NCBI RefSeq assembly: GCF_900215465.1
Contig: NZ_OBEH01000001.1
Span: 434,001 to 498,000, forward strand
DNA: 64,000 nt
Reading direction: 5' to 3'
Source: Flagellimonas pacifica
GTDB lineage: Bacteria > Bacteroidota > Bacteroidia > Flavobacteriales > Flavobacteriaceae
This document shows positions 1 to 11,055 of this stretch, piece by piece. The notes under the pieces are model-generated. The model saw only the letters and a list, made by a program, of their open reading frames with translations, was not told the DNA's origin and searched no databases. The position numbers and the translations under genes were made by a program. Every line of letters begins with the position of its first letter. Positions within the stretch are counted from its first letter, which is position 1.

Positions 1-601
1 CCGAAGACTTGGACAATTGGAACAAATGCTTTAATTGGCTTTCCAAAATCCGTTCTTCCGAAAGTTCCGGGAGTTTTTCTAACGGAAAAAAATCAGCGTC
101 AAGCATATCAAATCCAGCTTTGAGTTCTCCACCAACCATTCTACATAAAAAAAACAGTTTGTAAATGTAATAGGGTTCCGGGGGGTGTGCATGTACCTGT
201 TTGTCATAGACTCCTAAAAATCTTACCACCTCTGTTTTTATTCCTGTCTCTTCCTCAATTTCCTTAACCGCAATTTCTGAGGGTGTATTACCAATATCTG
301 CCCAACCACCGGGTATGGTCCATTTGCCATCAATACTTTCCTTGGCCATTAAAATTTCATCCTTCTCATTCAATACAAGTCCCCTGACATCAACTTTTGG
401 AGTAGGGTAGTCATTCTCTGGCATAAAAAAATCCTGCAACACTTCAATGGGAGCGTTAGCCATATAGGCCATAAGTTTCAGGCTTATCTTCTTCAATTCT
501 TCATAGCGCTCCAAATCGTAGGGATCCTTGGCATATACCAAGCCTGTTTCTGAAATTGCCTTAATTCGTTTTAATAGGTTGAGTTGCTCTTTTGAATCCA
601 T
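1..601 (-). CDS. NUDIX hydrolase with N-terminal helper domain (3' end cut by window edge)
   Basis: The frame opens at the ATG at 601 (MDSKEQLNLLKRI) and runs without a stop to base 1, giving 200 visible residues, so the C-terminus is missing. An N-terminal region of about 65 residues resembles the helper domain of X-linked nucleoside diphosphate hydrolases of the ADP-ribose pyrophosphatase type. The Nudix box follows at about residues 103-126: GGWADIGNTPSEIAVKEI then EEETGI. It keeps the catalytic EExG part but has Lys for the usual Arg and Asn for the first Glu. The likely role is hydrolysis of a nucleoside diphosphate linked to another moiety; the substrate is not predictable. It starts 8 nt after the ankyrin gene and may be co-transcribed with it. 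Confidence 0.85.
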   Translation of the reverse strand, partial: MDSKEQLNLLKRIKAISETGLVYAKDPYDLERYEELKKISLKLMAYMANAPIEVLQDFFMPENDYPTPKVDVRGLVLNEKDEILMAKESIDGKWTIPGGWADIGNTPSEIAVKEIEEETGIKTEVVRFLGVYDKQVHAHPPEPYYIYKLFFLCRMVGGELKAGFDMLDADFFPLEKLPELSEERILESQLKHLFQLSKSS

Positions 602-609
602 TAAACTGT

Positions 610-1089
610 TTATCCTTTTTCTTCCAATAGTTCTATTAAAGATTTGGTTCCTTGCATTTTTGCGTGATCCAAGGCCGTATTGCCCCTTGCATCTTTAGCC
701 AATGTATCAGCACCATGCTCCAACAGTAATTGGGCAATTTCTATTCGGTTGAACGTTGCAGCATAAATGAGACTTGTGGCACCCATCGCATTAATATGAT
801 TTACATTGGCCCCAGCTTTGATCAACAGCTTTGCCAAGTTAACATAGCCTTTAAAACACACTCCCAATAATGCAGTATTGCCCGAACCATCTTTTGCATC
901 AATTTCGGCCCCTTTGTTCAATAGCAGTTCTGTAATTCCCTCATGATTGTAATAGGTAGCCAAAATCAAAGGAGTTGACCCTCTTTCATCTTTGGTTTCC
1001 AACAATTTGGTATCAGATTCAAGTAGTTGTGAAACAGCTTCAAGGTTGCCACTTCTTATTTCACTGAAGAAGTCATCTTTATTGTTCAT
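610..1089 (-). CDS. Ankyrin-repeat protein, AnkB-like, next to catalase
   Basis: This protein of 159 residues consists of about four ankyrin repeats, with typical units such as GSTPLILATYYNHEGITELL, GNTALLGVCFKGYVNLAKLL and GNTALDHAKMQG. No signal peptide is visible. I chose the ATG at 1089 (MNNKDDFF), preceded by AAAGGA, because a longer reading to 1122 would run into the katG terminator. It lies directly downstream of katG on the same strand. In Pseudomonas aeruginosa an ankyrin protein encoded beside katB (AnkB) is needed for full catalase activity. A similar accessory role here is inference from gene order only, since ankyrin repeats only show protein-protein binding. Confidence 0.85.
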   Translation of the reverse strand: MNNKDDFFSEIRSGNLEAVSQLLESDTKLLETKDERGSTPLILATYYNHEGITELLLNKGAEIDAKDGSGNTALLGVCFKGYVNLAKLLIKAGANVNHINAMGATSLIYAATFNRIEIAQLLLEHGADTLAKDARGNTALDHAKMQGTKSLIELLEEKG

Positions 1090-1105
1090 ATTCCTTTGGA
1101 AAGGT

Positions 1106-1144
1106 ATAAAAAAAACTGCCACAACCTTAGCGGATGTGACAGTT
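1106..1144 (-). terminator. Rho-independent terminator of katG
   Basis: Read on the minus strand, AACTGTCACA and TGTGGCAGTT form a 10-bp stem with one G-U pair and an 11-nt loop, followed by a run of T. It lies 29 nt after the katG stop and before the ankyrin start codon, so the ankyrin gene would be expressed by read-through or its own promoter. Confidence 0.8.
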
Positions 1145-1172
1145 CTTCATAGTTAATTTCCTTTTTCTATTA

Positions 1173-3523
<2,351 letters not shown>

Positions 3524-3575
3524 ATTCTGGTCATATGCTCAATTCCCTAAAGGCAAGTTCTTAGCATGAACAGCA

Positions 3576-3628
3576 CCTTTATATGGCGTATTTGACCCTT
3601 TATGTGGCCATTTTATACCTTATCTTTG
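3576..3628 (+). promoter_or_regulatory. Direct repeats and -7-like element upstream of the DinB-fold gene
   Basis: CCTTTATATGGC (from 3576) and CCTTTATGTGGC (from 3597) are near-identical 12-mers exactly 21 nt apart, two helical turns. TATCTTTG at 3621-3628 matches the Bacteroidota -7 consensus TAnnTTTG. No clear -33 TTTG lies at the usual spacing, so activation by a factor bound to the repeats is conceivable. The start codon is 120 nt downstream. Confidence 0.35.
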
Positions 3629-3747
3629 CTTATTGTCATTATTAACACTATGAAAATTTGTTTTTATACATGTCCAATTAAAGTTGCTTTAATCGTCAAT
3701 AAAGTAGTATTACTATACACACATAATTAACTCAAATTCTATCGCAG

Positions 3748-4359
3748 ATGAAAAAATTCATTTTACCAATCGTTGCCTTATTGCTCTTTAGCTTTAGTGC
3801 GGATACTTTTAAGCTAACAGATGTTGATCGTAAAATGGCAATCAAACATTTGACAGAAACCCGTGATCATTTGTCAAAAGTCCTTAAGGGACTTACAGAG
3901 GAGCAACTAAATTTTCTTCCAGAAGAGGAAGCTTGGTCTATTGCTCAATGTGTTGAGCATTTAACCATTTCTGAGAATGCTTTTGGAGGTTTAATAAAAA
4001 AGACAGTGACCTCGGGCACCAATCCTGCTTTAAAAGACTCCTTAAAATTCAAAGATGAACAACTCATGGGCATTATTACCGACAGGACCAACAAAGTAAA
4101 AACAAGAGAACCTTTTGAACCAACTGGAAAATTTGGCACCCATGAATCCACAGTGAAGACTTTTATGGACAAAAGAAATGAGCATATAGCATACATCAAG
4201 ACTACAGAAGATGATTTAAGAAACCGATTTAGCAACGACTTGCCCTTTGGTACTGTTGATGGCGTACAACTGGTCATCTTTATGGCAGGACATACGGAAC
4301 GCCATGTAAAACAAATGGAAGAAGTAATGGGACACAAACTTTTTCCTAAAGGAAACTAA
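3748..4359 (+). CDS. Secreted DinB-superfamily protein
   Basis: This protein has 203 residues with an N-terminal signal peptide (MKKFILPIVALLLFSFSA). The rest is a predicted four-helix DinB_2 fold: EAWSIAQCVEHL carries the first conserved His, and GHTERHVKQM near the C-terminus carries the other two, together the usual metal-binding triad. The function of secreted DinB proteins is unknown; relatives in the cytoplasm include thiol transferases. The gene is transcribed alone, between a long divergent region shared with katG and a strong terminator. A second secreted DinB protein lies at 46.3 kb. Confidence 0.85.
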   Translation: MKKFILPIVALLLFSFSADTFKLTDVDRKMAIKHLTETRDHLSKVLKGLTEEQLNFLPEEEAWSIAQCVEHLTISENAFGGLIKKTVTSGTNPALKDSLKFKDEQLMGIITDRTNKVKTREPFEPTGKFGTHESTVKTFMDKRNEHIAYIKTTEDDLRNRFSNDLPFGTVDGVQLVIFMAGHTERHVKQMEEVMGHKLFPKGN

Positions 4360-4383
4360 AGAATCGTATTAACACTTATTGGC

Positions 4384-4417
4384 AAACCCCTTCCAGATTG
4401 GAAGGGGTTTATTTTTT
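4384..4417 (+). terminator. Rho-independent terminator after the DinB-fold gene
   Basis: AAACCCCTTCC, a 5-nt loop and GGAAGGGGTTT form a perfect 11-bp stem followed by ATTTTTT. Confidence 0.92.
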
Positions 4418-4445
4418 ACCTTTATTCTTTCTTTAAACACGATAT

Positions 4446-4976
4446 ATGAAAATAGCAAAATCCCTGACAATAACAGTATTAATGCTGCTGATTGTTAATG
4501 TAAATGCGCAATCCAAAAAGGACAGGAAAATTATAAACGATGCAAAAAGTGCAAAAAAAACATTGTTGAAAGCAGATAGTGGTCTTGAACGCTTTTTTGA
4601 TAATTCAGCAGGTTATGTTCTTTTTCCCAATGTAGGCAAAGGAGGTTTCATCATTGGTGGTGCCTCTGGGAATGGAGTAGTTTATGAAGCTAGTGAAATG
4701 GTTGGAATGGCAGGACTTAAAAAGCTGAACGTTGGTCTTCAGGCTGGTGGACAAGCAATTATAGAGGTTATCTTTTTTGAAACCCCAATAGATTTAGAAC
4801 GCTTTAAGGAAGGAAAGTTTGCCTTTGCTGCCGAAACCTCTGCAGTTGCCCTAAAATCTGGTATTGCGTTCAACGCAAAATATAAAGATGGGGTTGCCGT
4901 TTTTGCACTTCCCAAAGCTGGCTTAATGGCCGATGCTTCTGTGGGAGGTCAAAAGTTTAGCTATCGCCCATTTTAA
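4446..4976 (+). CDS. Secreted SYLF-domain (Ysc84/DUF500-type) protein
   Basis: This protein of 176 residues has a signal peptide (MKIAKSLTITVLMLLIVNVNAQ). The mature part matches the SYLF lipid-binding domain: SAGYVLFPNVGKGGFIIGGA, the central LQAGGQAIIEVIFFE segment and the C-terminal GVAVFALPKAGLMADASVGG. In eukaryotes this domain binds phosphoinositides and actin; in bacteria the proteins are periplasmic and of unknown role. It lies between two terminators, so it is a single-gene unit. The family call is firm, the function is not known. Confidence 0.9.
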   Translation: MKIAKSLTITVLMLLIVNVNAQSKKDRKIINDAKSAKKTLLKADSGLERFFDNSAGYVLFPNVGKGGFIIGGASGNGVVYEASEMVGMAGLKKLNVGLQAGGQAIIEVIFFETPIDLERFKEGKFAFAAETSAVALKSGIAFNAKYKDGVAVFALPKAGLMADASVGGQKFSYRPF

Positions 4977-4993
4977 TAAACTCTTTGACACAA

Positions 4994-5035
4994 AAAACCC
5001 CAAGAAGATATAGTATTTTCTTGGGGTTTTCTTTT
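4994..5035. terminator. Bidirectional terminator between convergent genes
   Basis: AAAACCCCAAGAA and TTCTTGGGGTTTT form a perfect 13-bp stem with an 11-nt loop and T-rich flanks on both strands. It serves the SYLF gene on the plus strand and the barrel gene at 5052 on the minus strand. Confidence 0.92.
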
Positions 5036-5051
5036 TGGAAGTGTATTGGTA

Positions 5052-5531
5052 TCAGAATTGATATCTAATCCCAAGTCCTAAATCAAAATCAAAGTCACTA
5101 CCATAACCCTCATCGTTAAAGCCTATTTCAGGTCTTACGTCCAAGGACAAAAGCAATGGAATCTTAAAATTGTACTCTATTCCAATGTCTCCAGCCAATA
5201 GTGCAAAGGTGTTAGAACCTGCACCATCAACACTGACATTTCCTACACCGGCACCCGCACCTACATACCAATGAAAAGAACGATCTAAAGGCATTACCCA
5301 TTGGTAAAGGCCAACCAACTTAAAAGCATCATAGGAATCCTTTTTGCTTCTAATTCCTAAGTCCAGTTCAAGCCGATTTGCATCTGAAAGACCTAATTGA
5401 TAGCTTATTTCCGCACCAAATCCATCATCATCCCCGACTCTAATTCCCAATGCATGTTTTGAAATTTCCTGGGCCTGACACTGAAATACCAATGCAAGAC
5501 CAAAAACAAGAGTAAATAAAACGTGTTTCAT
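5052..5531 (-). CDS. Small outer-membrane beta-barrel protein
   Basis: This protein of 159 residues has a signal peptide ending in CQAQ. The mature part is made of alternating amphipathic strands (ALGIRVGDDDGFGAEISYQL, WYVGAGAGVGNVSV, FDLGLGIRYQF) and ends in an aromatic residue, as outer-membrane barrels do. The predicted topology is an eight-stranded barrel of the outer_membrane_beta-barrel type. No enzyme motif is present and the physiological role is unknown. It stands alone with its own start region. Confidence 0.8.
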   Translation of the reverse strand: MKHVLFTLVFGLALVFQCQAQEISKHALGIRVGDDDGFGAEISYQLGLSDANRLELDLGIRSKKDSYDAFKLVGLYQWVMPLDRSFHWYVGAGAGVGNVSVDGAGSNTFALLAGDIGIEYNFKIPLLLSLDVRPEIGFNDEGYGSDFDFDLGLGIRYQF

Positions 5532-5623
5532 AGTTATGGTTATTAATGTTTATTGGAATAATCTACGTGTTTCTTGTAGGGCTTGGATGTTTTGTGTTAA
5601 AAATTGCACTGTTCCCCATTGTG

Positions 5624-6985
5624 TTATTGATGCTCATTTGGAGTAAAATCTTCTGGAGCATTTTGAAGCAGTTTTGTTGTTCCCGAATCTCCCGTATCAT
5701 TAAAAATTGTCCATTCTGAAAAAGTGTAAGAGGGGTTCCCCTTAGTAATATTTAGGTTTCTTACCGCCCTACCATCTTCAAATTCGTGGTTGGTGCCAGA
5801 GCCATCTTCGCCAATAATTCCAAACCTATCGATGATAACTCCAAAGGGATCAACCAATTCCAAGTTATCATCTCCATTGGAATCTGCAGGACTATTTGTA
5901 GATACCCCTAAATCTGGTGAAAATCCATATATCAACTCAAATTCAGCTGCATTAGGAGATATGACAAACGTACTTTTTCCCTCAATGATAAATCCAGATA
6001 AATCAATCGAGGAACTTACCGCTGTTTTATCGTTGGTATAGCGTTGCAGTATCCATTTGTTCAGATGCAAAGATTCTTCAGATGCATTGTACAACTCAAC
6101 AAATCGTGCTTTGGAATTGTTATCCGGGTCTGCCAGTTCTGAAATAAAAATCTGGTTCGATGTAAATTCAGTTATGATTTCCGGACAGCGATCGTTAGAA
6201 AAATCCAAATCATTCAAATCCCGGATAACTAATTGATGTTTCTTTCCATCTTTTTGTAAAATTCCAGTTATTGTTCCATTTCCATCTGGCAAAACTTCGG
6301 CCTGAAAATCCGAAAAACCACTGTTTAGCATCACCATTTCATTTTCGTTACAGTCTTTAAGAATAATCTCTGTTTCTTCTTTGGGCAACGCAAAGGTCAT
6401 TCCCAACCCTTCATCCATTACCTCCAAGCTATCGAGTTTAACTAAGACATTGGCCGGAACATTCTCCACATCCAAAATGTTTGTCAAAATCGGTTTAACT
6501 TCTTCAATATCTCCGCACGACAAGAAAATGTGATCAGGGACCTTCAAAGCTGGCAGTCTTCCTACTGAAACATTTCCAAATGCTGAAAACGACCCACCAA
6601 GTTTGAGTGTTTCTCCACTTTTCCCCAAGAATAACCCTTTAAGTTTCACCTGAACTTTACTGCCAACTTCAAAAAACAAGTGCGAATTCCGTAAATCAAT
6701 TTCAAGTTGAAGCCCTTTGGCAGGATTAGTTGGATGGTCTTGTAGATAGAGAACTCCATAAAAATTCCCAGCCCTATCAGACGAGATTATGTATCCCTCA
6801 ATAATTAAATCTTCCTGAATCTGTATTGTTTCATCATTAAAAAACCCTTCTAAGTCCTCAAAACTGATGTTGGCTTCCATGTCTGAATCACAGTTATCTT
6901 CCGGAGCTTCAAAATCCGAGCCTACAACACAAGAAAAAACAATGATTAAGCTTAAAGAACAGCATGTTTTATTTATAAATCTCAT
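5624..6985 (-). CDS. Lipoprotein with DUF5689 and lamin-tail domains, partner of the TonB receptor
   Basis: Lipoprotein of 453 residues. From MRFINKTCCSLSLIIVFSC the lipobox Cys is followed by VVGSDFE, similar to the acidic export signals reported for surface lipoproteins of Flavobacteriaceae (recalled, not checked). Residues about 25-260 look like DUF5689, a beta-rich OB-like region (LIIEGYIISSDRAGNFYGVL). Residues about 270-400 form a lamin-tail domain (IFISELADPDNNSKARFVEL, then LHLNKWIL). A longer reading to 7045 would overlap the receptor gene; I prefer 6985 because the lipoprotein signal starts there. It follows the TonB receptor in the same direction and probably forms a receptor/lipoprotein pair. 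Lamin-tail domains often accompany secreted nucleases. Confidence 0.85.
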   Translation of the reverse strand: MRFINKTCCSLSLIIVFSCVVGSDFEAPEDNCDSDMEANISFEDLEGFFNDETIQIQEDLIIEGYIISSDRAGNFYGVLYLQDHPTNPAKGLQLEIDLRNSHLFFEVGSKVQVKLKGLFLGKSGETLKLGGSFSAFGNVSVGRLPALKVPDHIFLSCGDIEEVKPILTNILDVENVPANVLVKLDSLEVMDEGLGMTFALPKEETEIILKDCNENEMVMLNSGFSDFQAEVLPDGNGTITGILQKDGKKHQLVIRDLNDLDFSNDRCPEIITEFTSNQIFISELADPDNNSKARFVELYNASEESLHLNKWILQRYTNDKTAVSSSIDLSGFIIEGKSTFVISPNAAEFELIYGFSPDLGVSTNSPADSNGDDNLELVDPFGVIIDRFGIIGEDGSGTNHEFEDGRAVRNLNITKGNPSYTFSEWTIFNDTGDSGTTKLLQNAPEDFTPNEHQ

Positions 6986-7028
6986 TATCATCAAATAGTA
7001 TTTGGTTTTCTTTGGTTCATTCTTTTGA

Positions 7029-9767
7029 TTAAAAGCTAATGGCAAGATTCAGAAAATATGTCCGCCCGTAACTATGCCAGTACTTTGGGCCAAAAGAGGG
7101 TGTCCCGCTCAAATTGTCCTTTTGCAATTGTCCATAATTTCCATTTCGGCTTTGTTCATAACCTCCAGTTCTAAAAACCTCATCAAACAAATTATTCACG
7201 CTTACAAAAGCACTAATATATTTTCGGTCCACAAACCATGATTTCCCACCAACAAGATTGAGCAAATAGAAGTCATCCAGTTTTTGTTGTTTTAAAACTT
7301 GAGCTACATTTTCTTCAGTGGCTTCTGGAAAACGTTCGCCAGTATCTGGATTCAACAAAAAGCTTTGGGTGCGGGTTATGGTCGAGAGATTCAAGTAATT
7401 ATTGGCCAAGTAATTGGTTGTTAAGCCCATCCACCAGTATTTTGGATCTCTATATTCTACTCCCAAGGCCAAAGCAGTTTGAGGGCCTTGTGCCAATTTT
7501 AACTCCTTTAATTTAGCAATCCCTAAATCCAAATTGCCTTCAAGGCCCAATACCTCTTTTTCGCTCCCTGCTGTGTCAAAGTTTATGATCACAGAAGGGT
7601 CGCTAGCATAAACATAGTGCCCAATATTACCTATTGCCGATATTTTTACATTTGATGAAACCTCATACTCCAATCCAAACTCAATTCCTTTATTCAGCTT
7701 GTCCAATCCAGTTATTACCTCTTGAACAAAATCTGACCCAAAACCTGAATCCACATAAAAGAAATTGATATCAGTTGTATGCTGAAATCTAGTGTAGAAT
7801 GCACTTATGCGCCCTGTAAGATCAGGTAATCTTATAAAATAGCTTAAATCAACGGAGGAAATGGTCTCCTTTTGGATTTCAGGAACAGCTTCATTGTTTT
7901 CACGAGGATTTACAAACATGTTCTGAATAGTAGGAGGCCTGTTTATGAGAGCTCCATTTGCAGTTATCCAATGTCTCCCGGAAAGAAAATAGGAAATCCC
8001 AGATTTAAGACCCACTCCCGAAAAAGAAACTTTATCTCCCTTGCCCAAAGAGTTTTCCAAAAACCGTTCGTTTTGAAAAAGGCCTTCCCTTTGGGCCTCA
8101 AAACCAGAAAAAGATGCAGAAGCAAATCCTTTCAAGTTTTTATACGCTGCTTGTATCTGTCCAAAACCATTAAATTGAGATACCATCATGTTATAATGGT
8201 AATTGAATTTCTGTCCTTCACTTTTAGTCAAGCTGCCCGCAACATCATTCTTTGTTTCTGAAAATGAATCAACATCCTCATGATAATCTGCACCCAACAA
8301 GTCATCAATTTCAGCAAAGTTTTCGGAAGCAAGTTTTTTATATTGCATACCTGCTCCTACTTTAATATGTTCATTGATTCTATAGTTCAAAGAACTGGAC
8401 AAGGTAATTTGCCGGTCATTTATTACATCATTATAGTGTACATATGATGCCTTTCCTTGATTTAATGTATTGGTATTTGCAGCGTATATTGCTTCCCATT
8501 CCATTTGAGGGTTACGTAAAAAGCCTTCTTTGGCCAAAGAGGCATTTGTAAAATCCGCTCCCAATGAGCTGTTCAAGTAATAACTGGGTAAATTCTTGTA
8601 ATAGGTAGGGTCCGGATTTGAAGCATTGAAGTACCCCAACCTGCTTCTGGCATTCCTCCCAAATTGATAGGAAATTCCTGTTGTCCAATATAGTTTGGGA
8701 GACTGGAAAAAGTGATTCAAAACAAATAAAGGCTCAAATATTTCCCTAGTTCTGGAATTTCTGATCTTCCCATCCAACTTTCCCCAATATGGATTGTATT
8801 TATTGCCCATTAAATCAAAAACCTCTTGGGTAATTGCGGAGGAACGTCCTCTTCGGTTTCGAGCCATGATGGAGGTCAGCACTATGCTGTTTTGCGCATT
8901 GAGTTGATATTCCAAAGCACCAAAAAATGAATACGCATCATACAAAGTTCCATCAACATAACCTTCACCGGCCCATCTCCTTGATGATGAAACTGAATAT
9001 GCCAATCCCTTGTGCAATCCAGAGTTGTAGGTTGCCATTAACCGACCTCTATAAGTCCGGTTAGACATTGAACTGGATAACCGAATTCCAGGCCTAACAG
9101 CAGATGGCCTTATATTTATATTCGTATTTCCCAGTATTCCTCCAAATGTGTATGGATTTATCGCCAAACCATAGGTGAACTCTTGATTACGCAATACGTC
9201 ATTCAATCCACCCCAATTATTCCATTGCGGCCTTCCATCAAAGAATTTATTCATGGAAATTCCATTGACCATAACAGTTCCGTTTTGGGAATCATACCCT
9301 CGGACTTTAAAAAATGCTTGACCAAAATCAAATGCTGCACGGTTTAGAAAAATATCCTTGCTGGATTGTAAAAGTCCTGAAGAAATTGCAACGGTTTCCT
9401 CATCGCTGGACAAATCATCAGCTGTCAGTGAAATCAAATTGTCCGTTTTTTCTTTGGTTAAATCTTTTTCCAGAAAAATATCTCCAAGAATAATAGGTTC
9501 ACCTTCCAAAACAATTGGAAGTCGCTTTAAAATATAATCCTGAGCGCCAATTTTAAGGGTCTGTTCGCCAATTTTTGGTGTTCTTATTGTAAAACGGCCA
9601 TTGCTGTTGGTGGTAAAGGCTTCAGGAAAGCCTTCAATTAAGATGATTACATTCTGGATTGGTCCTTTGGTGGCTCCATCCATAATAATTCCAGATATTG
9701 AAGTACTCTGCTGTCCATACAAAAATGAGGTACAACATAGCACAATTTGGAACATAGCAGTTCTCAT
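7029..9767 (-). CDS. TonB-dependent receptor with carboxypeptidase-like domain
   Basis: Outer-membrane transporter of 912 residues. A signal peptide (MRTAMFQIVLCCTSFLYGQ) is followed by a carboxypeptidase-regulatory-like domain (SISGIIMDGATKGPIQNV), a plug domain (FFKVRGYDSQNGTVMVNGIS; WNNWGGLND) and a C-terminal barrel ending in LNLAISF. It is related in sequence style to the receptor at 12.6 kb. The substrate is not visible from the barrel. The neighbours are a DUF5689/lamin-tail lipoprotein downstream and a divergent secreted endonuclease/phosphatase, which suggests uptake of a product of nucleic acid or phosphate-ester breakdown. An imperfectly conserved 6-10-6 inverted repeat lies in the divergent promoter region. 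Confidence 0.93.
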   Translation of the reverse strand: MRTAMFQIVLCCTSFLYGQQSTSISGIIMDGATKGPIQNVIILIEGFPEAFTTNSNGRFTIRTPKIGEQTLKIGAQDYILKRLPIVLEGEPIILGDIFLEKDLTKEKTDNLISLTADDLSSDEETVAISSGLLQSSKDIFLNRAAFDFGQAFFKVRGYDSQNGTVMVNGISMNKFFDGRPQWNNWGGLNDVLRNQEFTYGLAINPYTFGGILGNTNINIRPSAVRPGIRLSSSMSNRTYRGRLMATYNSGLHKGLAYSVSSSRRWAGEGYVDGTLYDAYSFFGALEYQLNAQNSIVLTSIMARNRRGRSSAITQEVFDLMGNKYNPYWGKLDGKIRNSRTREIFEPLFVLNHFFQSPKLYWTTGISYQFGRNARSRLGYFNASNPDPTYYKNLPSYYLNSSLGADFTNASLAKEGFLRNPQMEWEAIYAANTNTLNQGKASYVHYNDVINDRQITLSSSLNYRINEHIKVGAGMQYKKLASENFAEIDDLLGADYHEDVDSFSETKNDVAGSLTKSEGQKFNYHYNMMVSQFNGFGQIQAAYKNLKGFASASFSGFEAQREGLFQNERFLENSLGKGDKVSFSGVGLKSGISYFLSGRHWITANGALINRPPTIQNMFVNPRENNEAVPEIQKETISSVDLSYFIRLPDLTGRISAFYTRFQHTTDINFFYVDSGFGSDFVQEVITGLDKLNKGIEFGLEYEVSSNVKISAIGNIGHYVYASDPSVIINFDTAGSEKEVLGLEGNLDLGIAKLKELKLAQGPQTALALGVEYRDPKYWWMGLTTNYLANNYLNLSTITRTQSFLLNPDTGERFPEATEENVAQVLKQQKLDDFYLLNLVGGKSWFVDRKYISAFVSVNNLFDEVFRTGGYEQSRNGNYGQLQKDNLSGTPSFGPKYWHSYGRTYFLNLAISF

Positions 9768-9793
9768 AAGCTAGCTACGGTAGGTTAATAAAT

Positions 9794-9815
9794 AAGATTT
9801 TGGGGTTATAATCTT
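9794..9815. promoter_or_regulatory. Inverted repeat between divergent receptor and endonuclease genes
   Basis: AAGATT, 10 nt, AATCTT lie in the 108-bp region from which the TonB receptor (leftwards) and the endonuclease (rightwards) are transcribed. This could be a shared operator. The arms are short, so the support is modest. Confidence 0.25.
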
Positions 9816-9875
9816 TCGAGATGTGTACGAAAAACGAGCAATCTTACTTATTTTAGACCACAAATCAAAACCCAA

Positions 9876-10916
9876 ATGCAATTTTTAACCTACTTATTTG
9901 TATTGGCAACGGTATGCCTATCTGCACAATCCCAAAAATCCTATCGGATCAGAACTATAGCATTTTATAATGTTGAAAATCTTTTCGACACCGTAAATGA
10001 CTCTTTGACCTTTGATGACGAAAGGACTCCAGAGGGACGATATAATTGGACTGAAACTCGTTACAAAAAGAAAATTGAACATATTTCAAAAGTGCTGTCC
10101 AAGATTGGCGAGGAAGCCTCCAAAACCTCCCCAGATATTATTGGGTTGTGCGAAGTGGAAAACAAAAATGTGATTGAAGATTTGGTAAATCATCCCAATT
10201 TAAGAAATAAGGATTATGGAATTGTCCATTTTGATTCGCCAGACGAACGAGGTATTGATGTGGCACTACTTTTTAAGAAATCTTCCTTTTTGCCCACTTC
10301 GTTCAAAAGCAATAGGCTTCTTTTGTTTGATGAAATGGGTGAAAGAAACTATACCCGTGACCAACTTGTGGTTGGAGGGATTCTTGATGGGGAAGAGTTC
10401 CATTTTATTGTTAACCATTGGCCCTCCAGAAGAGGTGGGGCCACTAAAAGCAAACCAGATAGAATTAGAGCTGCCTTAGTTAATAAACGAATTATTGATT
10501 CCATCCAAAAATTCAACCCAGAGGCTAAAATTATCAGTATGGGCGACCTGAATGATGACCCCAGGGACGAAAGCCTTAAAAAAATTCTCAAAACAAAAGG
10601 GAAAGTGTCCCAAATGGATAGTCTATCGCTCTTTAACCCAATGGAAAAATTATACAGAAAAGGGATTGGCTCATTGGCATATCGTGACAAATGGAACCTC
10701 TTTGACCAATTTTTTATGACTCAAAATCTTACACAAAAAGGCAGCAAAGGTTTTTCTTTTTGGAAAGCTAGTGTTTATGCACCTTCCTATTTAAAAACAC
10801 AAGATGGGAGATACAAAGGGTATCCCTTTAGGACATACGCGGGAGGCACCCATGCAGGGGGGTATAGCGACCATTTCCCCGTGTATTTATTTTTAATAAA
10901 GGAAGTGAAAGAATAA
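9876..10916 (+). CDS. Secreted endonuclease/exonuclease/phosphatase-family hydrolase
   Basis: This protein of 346 residues has a signal peptide (MQFLTYLFVLATVCLSAQSQ). The DNase I-like metal phosphoesterase fold is recognisable by its ordered motifs: IRTIAFYNVENLF (Asn), DIIGLCEVENKNVI (metal-binding Glu), FIVNHWPSRRGG (catalytic His), ISMGDLNDDP (Asp and Asn) and the C-terminal YSDHFPVYLF (Asp-His pair). All catalytic positions are present. It is probably a periplasmic or extracellular nuclease or phosphodiesterase. It is divergent from the TonB receptor/DUF5689-lamin-tail pair, fitting a scavenging role; sphingomyelinase-like or inositol phosphatase activity cannot be excluded. Confidence 0.9.
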   Translation: MQFLTYLFVLATVCLSAQSQKSYRIRTIAFYNVENLFDTVNDSLTFDDERTPEGRYNWTETRYKKKIEHISKVLSKIGEEASKTSPDIIGLCEVENKNVIEDLVNHPNLRNKDYGIVHFDSPDERGIDVALLFKKSSFLPTSFKSNRLLLFDEMGERNYTRDQLVVGGILDGEEFHFIVNHWPSRRGGATKSKPDRIRAALVNKRIIDSIQKFNPEAKIISMGDLNDDPRDESLKKILKTKGKVSQMDSLSLFNPMEKLYRKGIGSLAYRDKWNLFDQFFMTQNLTQKGSKGFSFWKASVYAPSYLKTQDGRYKGYPFRTYAGGTHAGGYSDHFPVYLFLIKEVKE

Positions 10917-11055
10917 CTAACGGCTTGAAAAAAAGTCCCGCTTGTGCCCAATCTGAAATTTTTTCAATCTGTAAGACTTCTAAAAAACGAGGGCAAGCAT
11001 GTTTTTGATATATGTGATACACCAGAATTATACGCAAAATATATAGTGGTGAAGA

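Noticed and set aside
1090..1122. Longer N-terminus for the ankyrin protein
   Set aside because: It would place the start inside the katG terminator stem; MNNKDDFF has a better upstream purine stretch.
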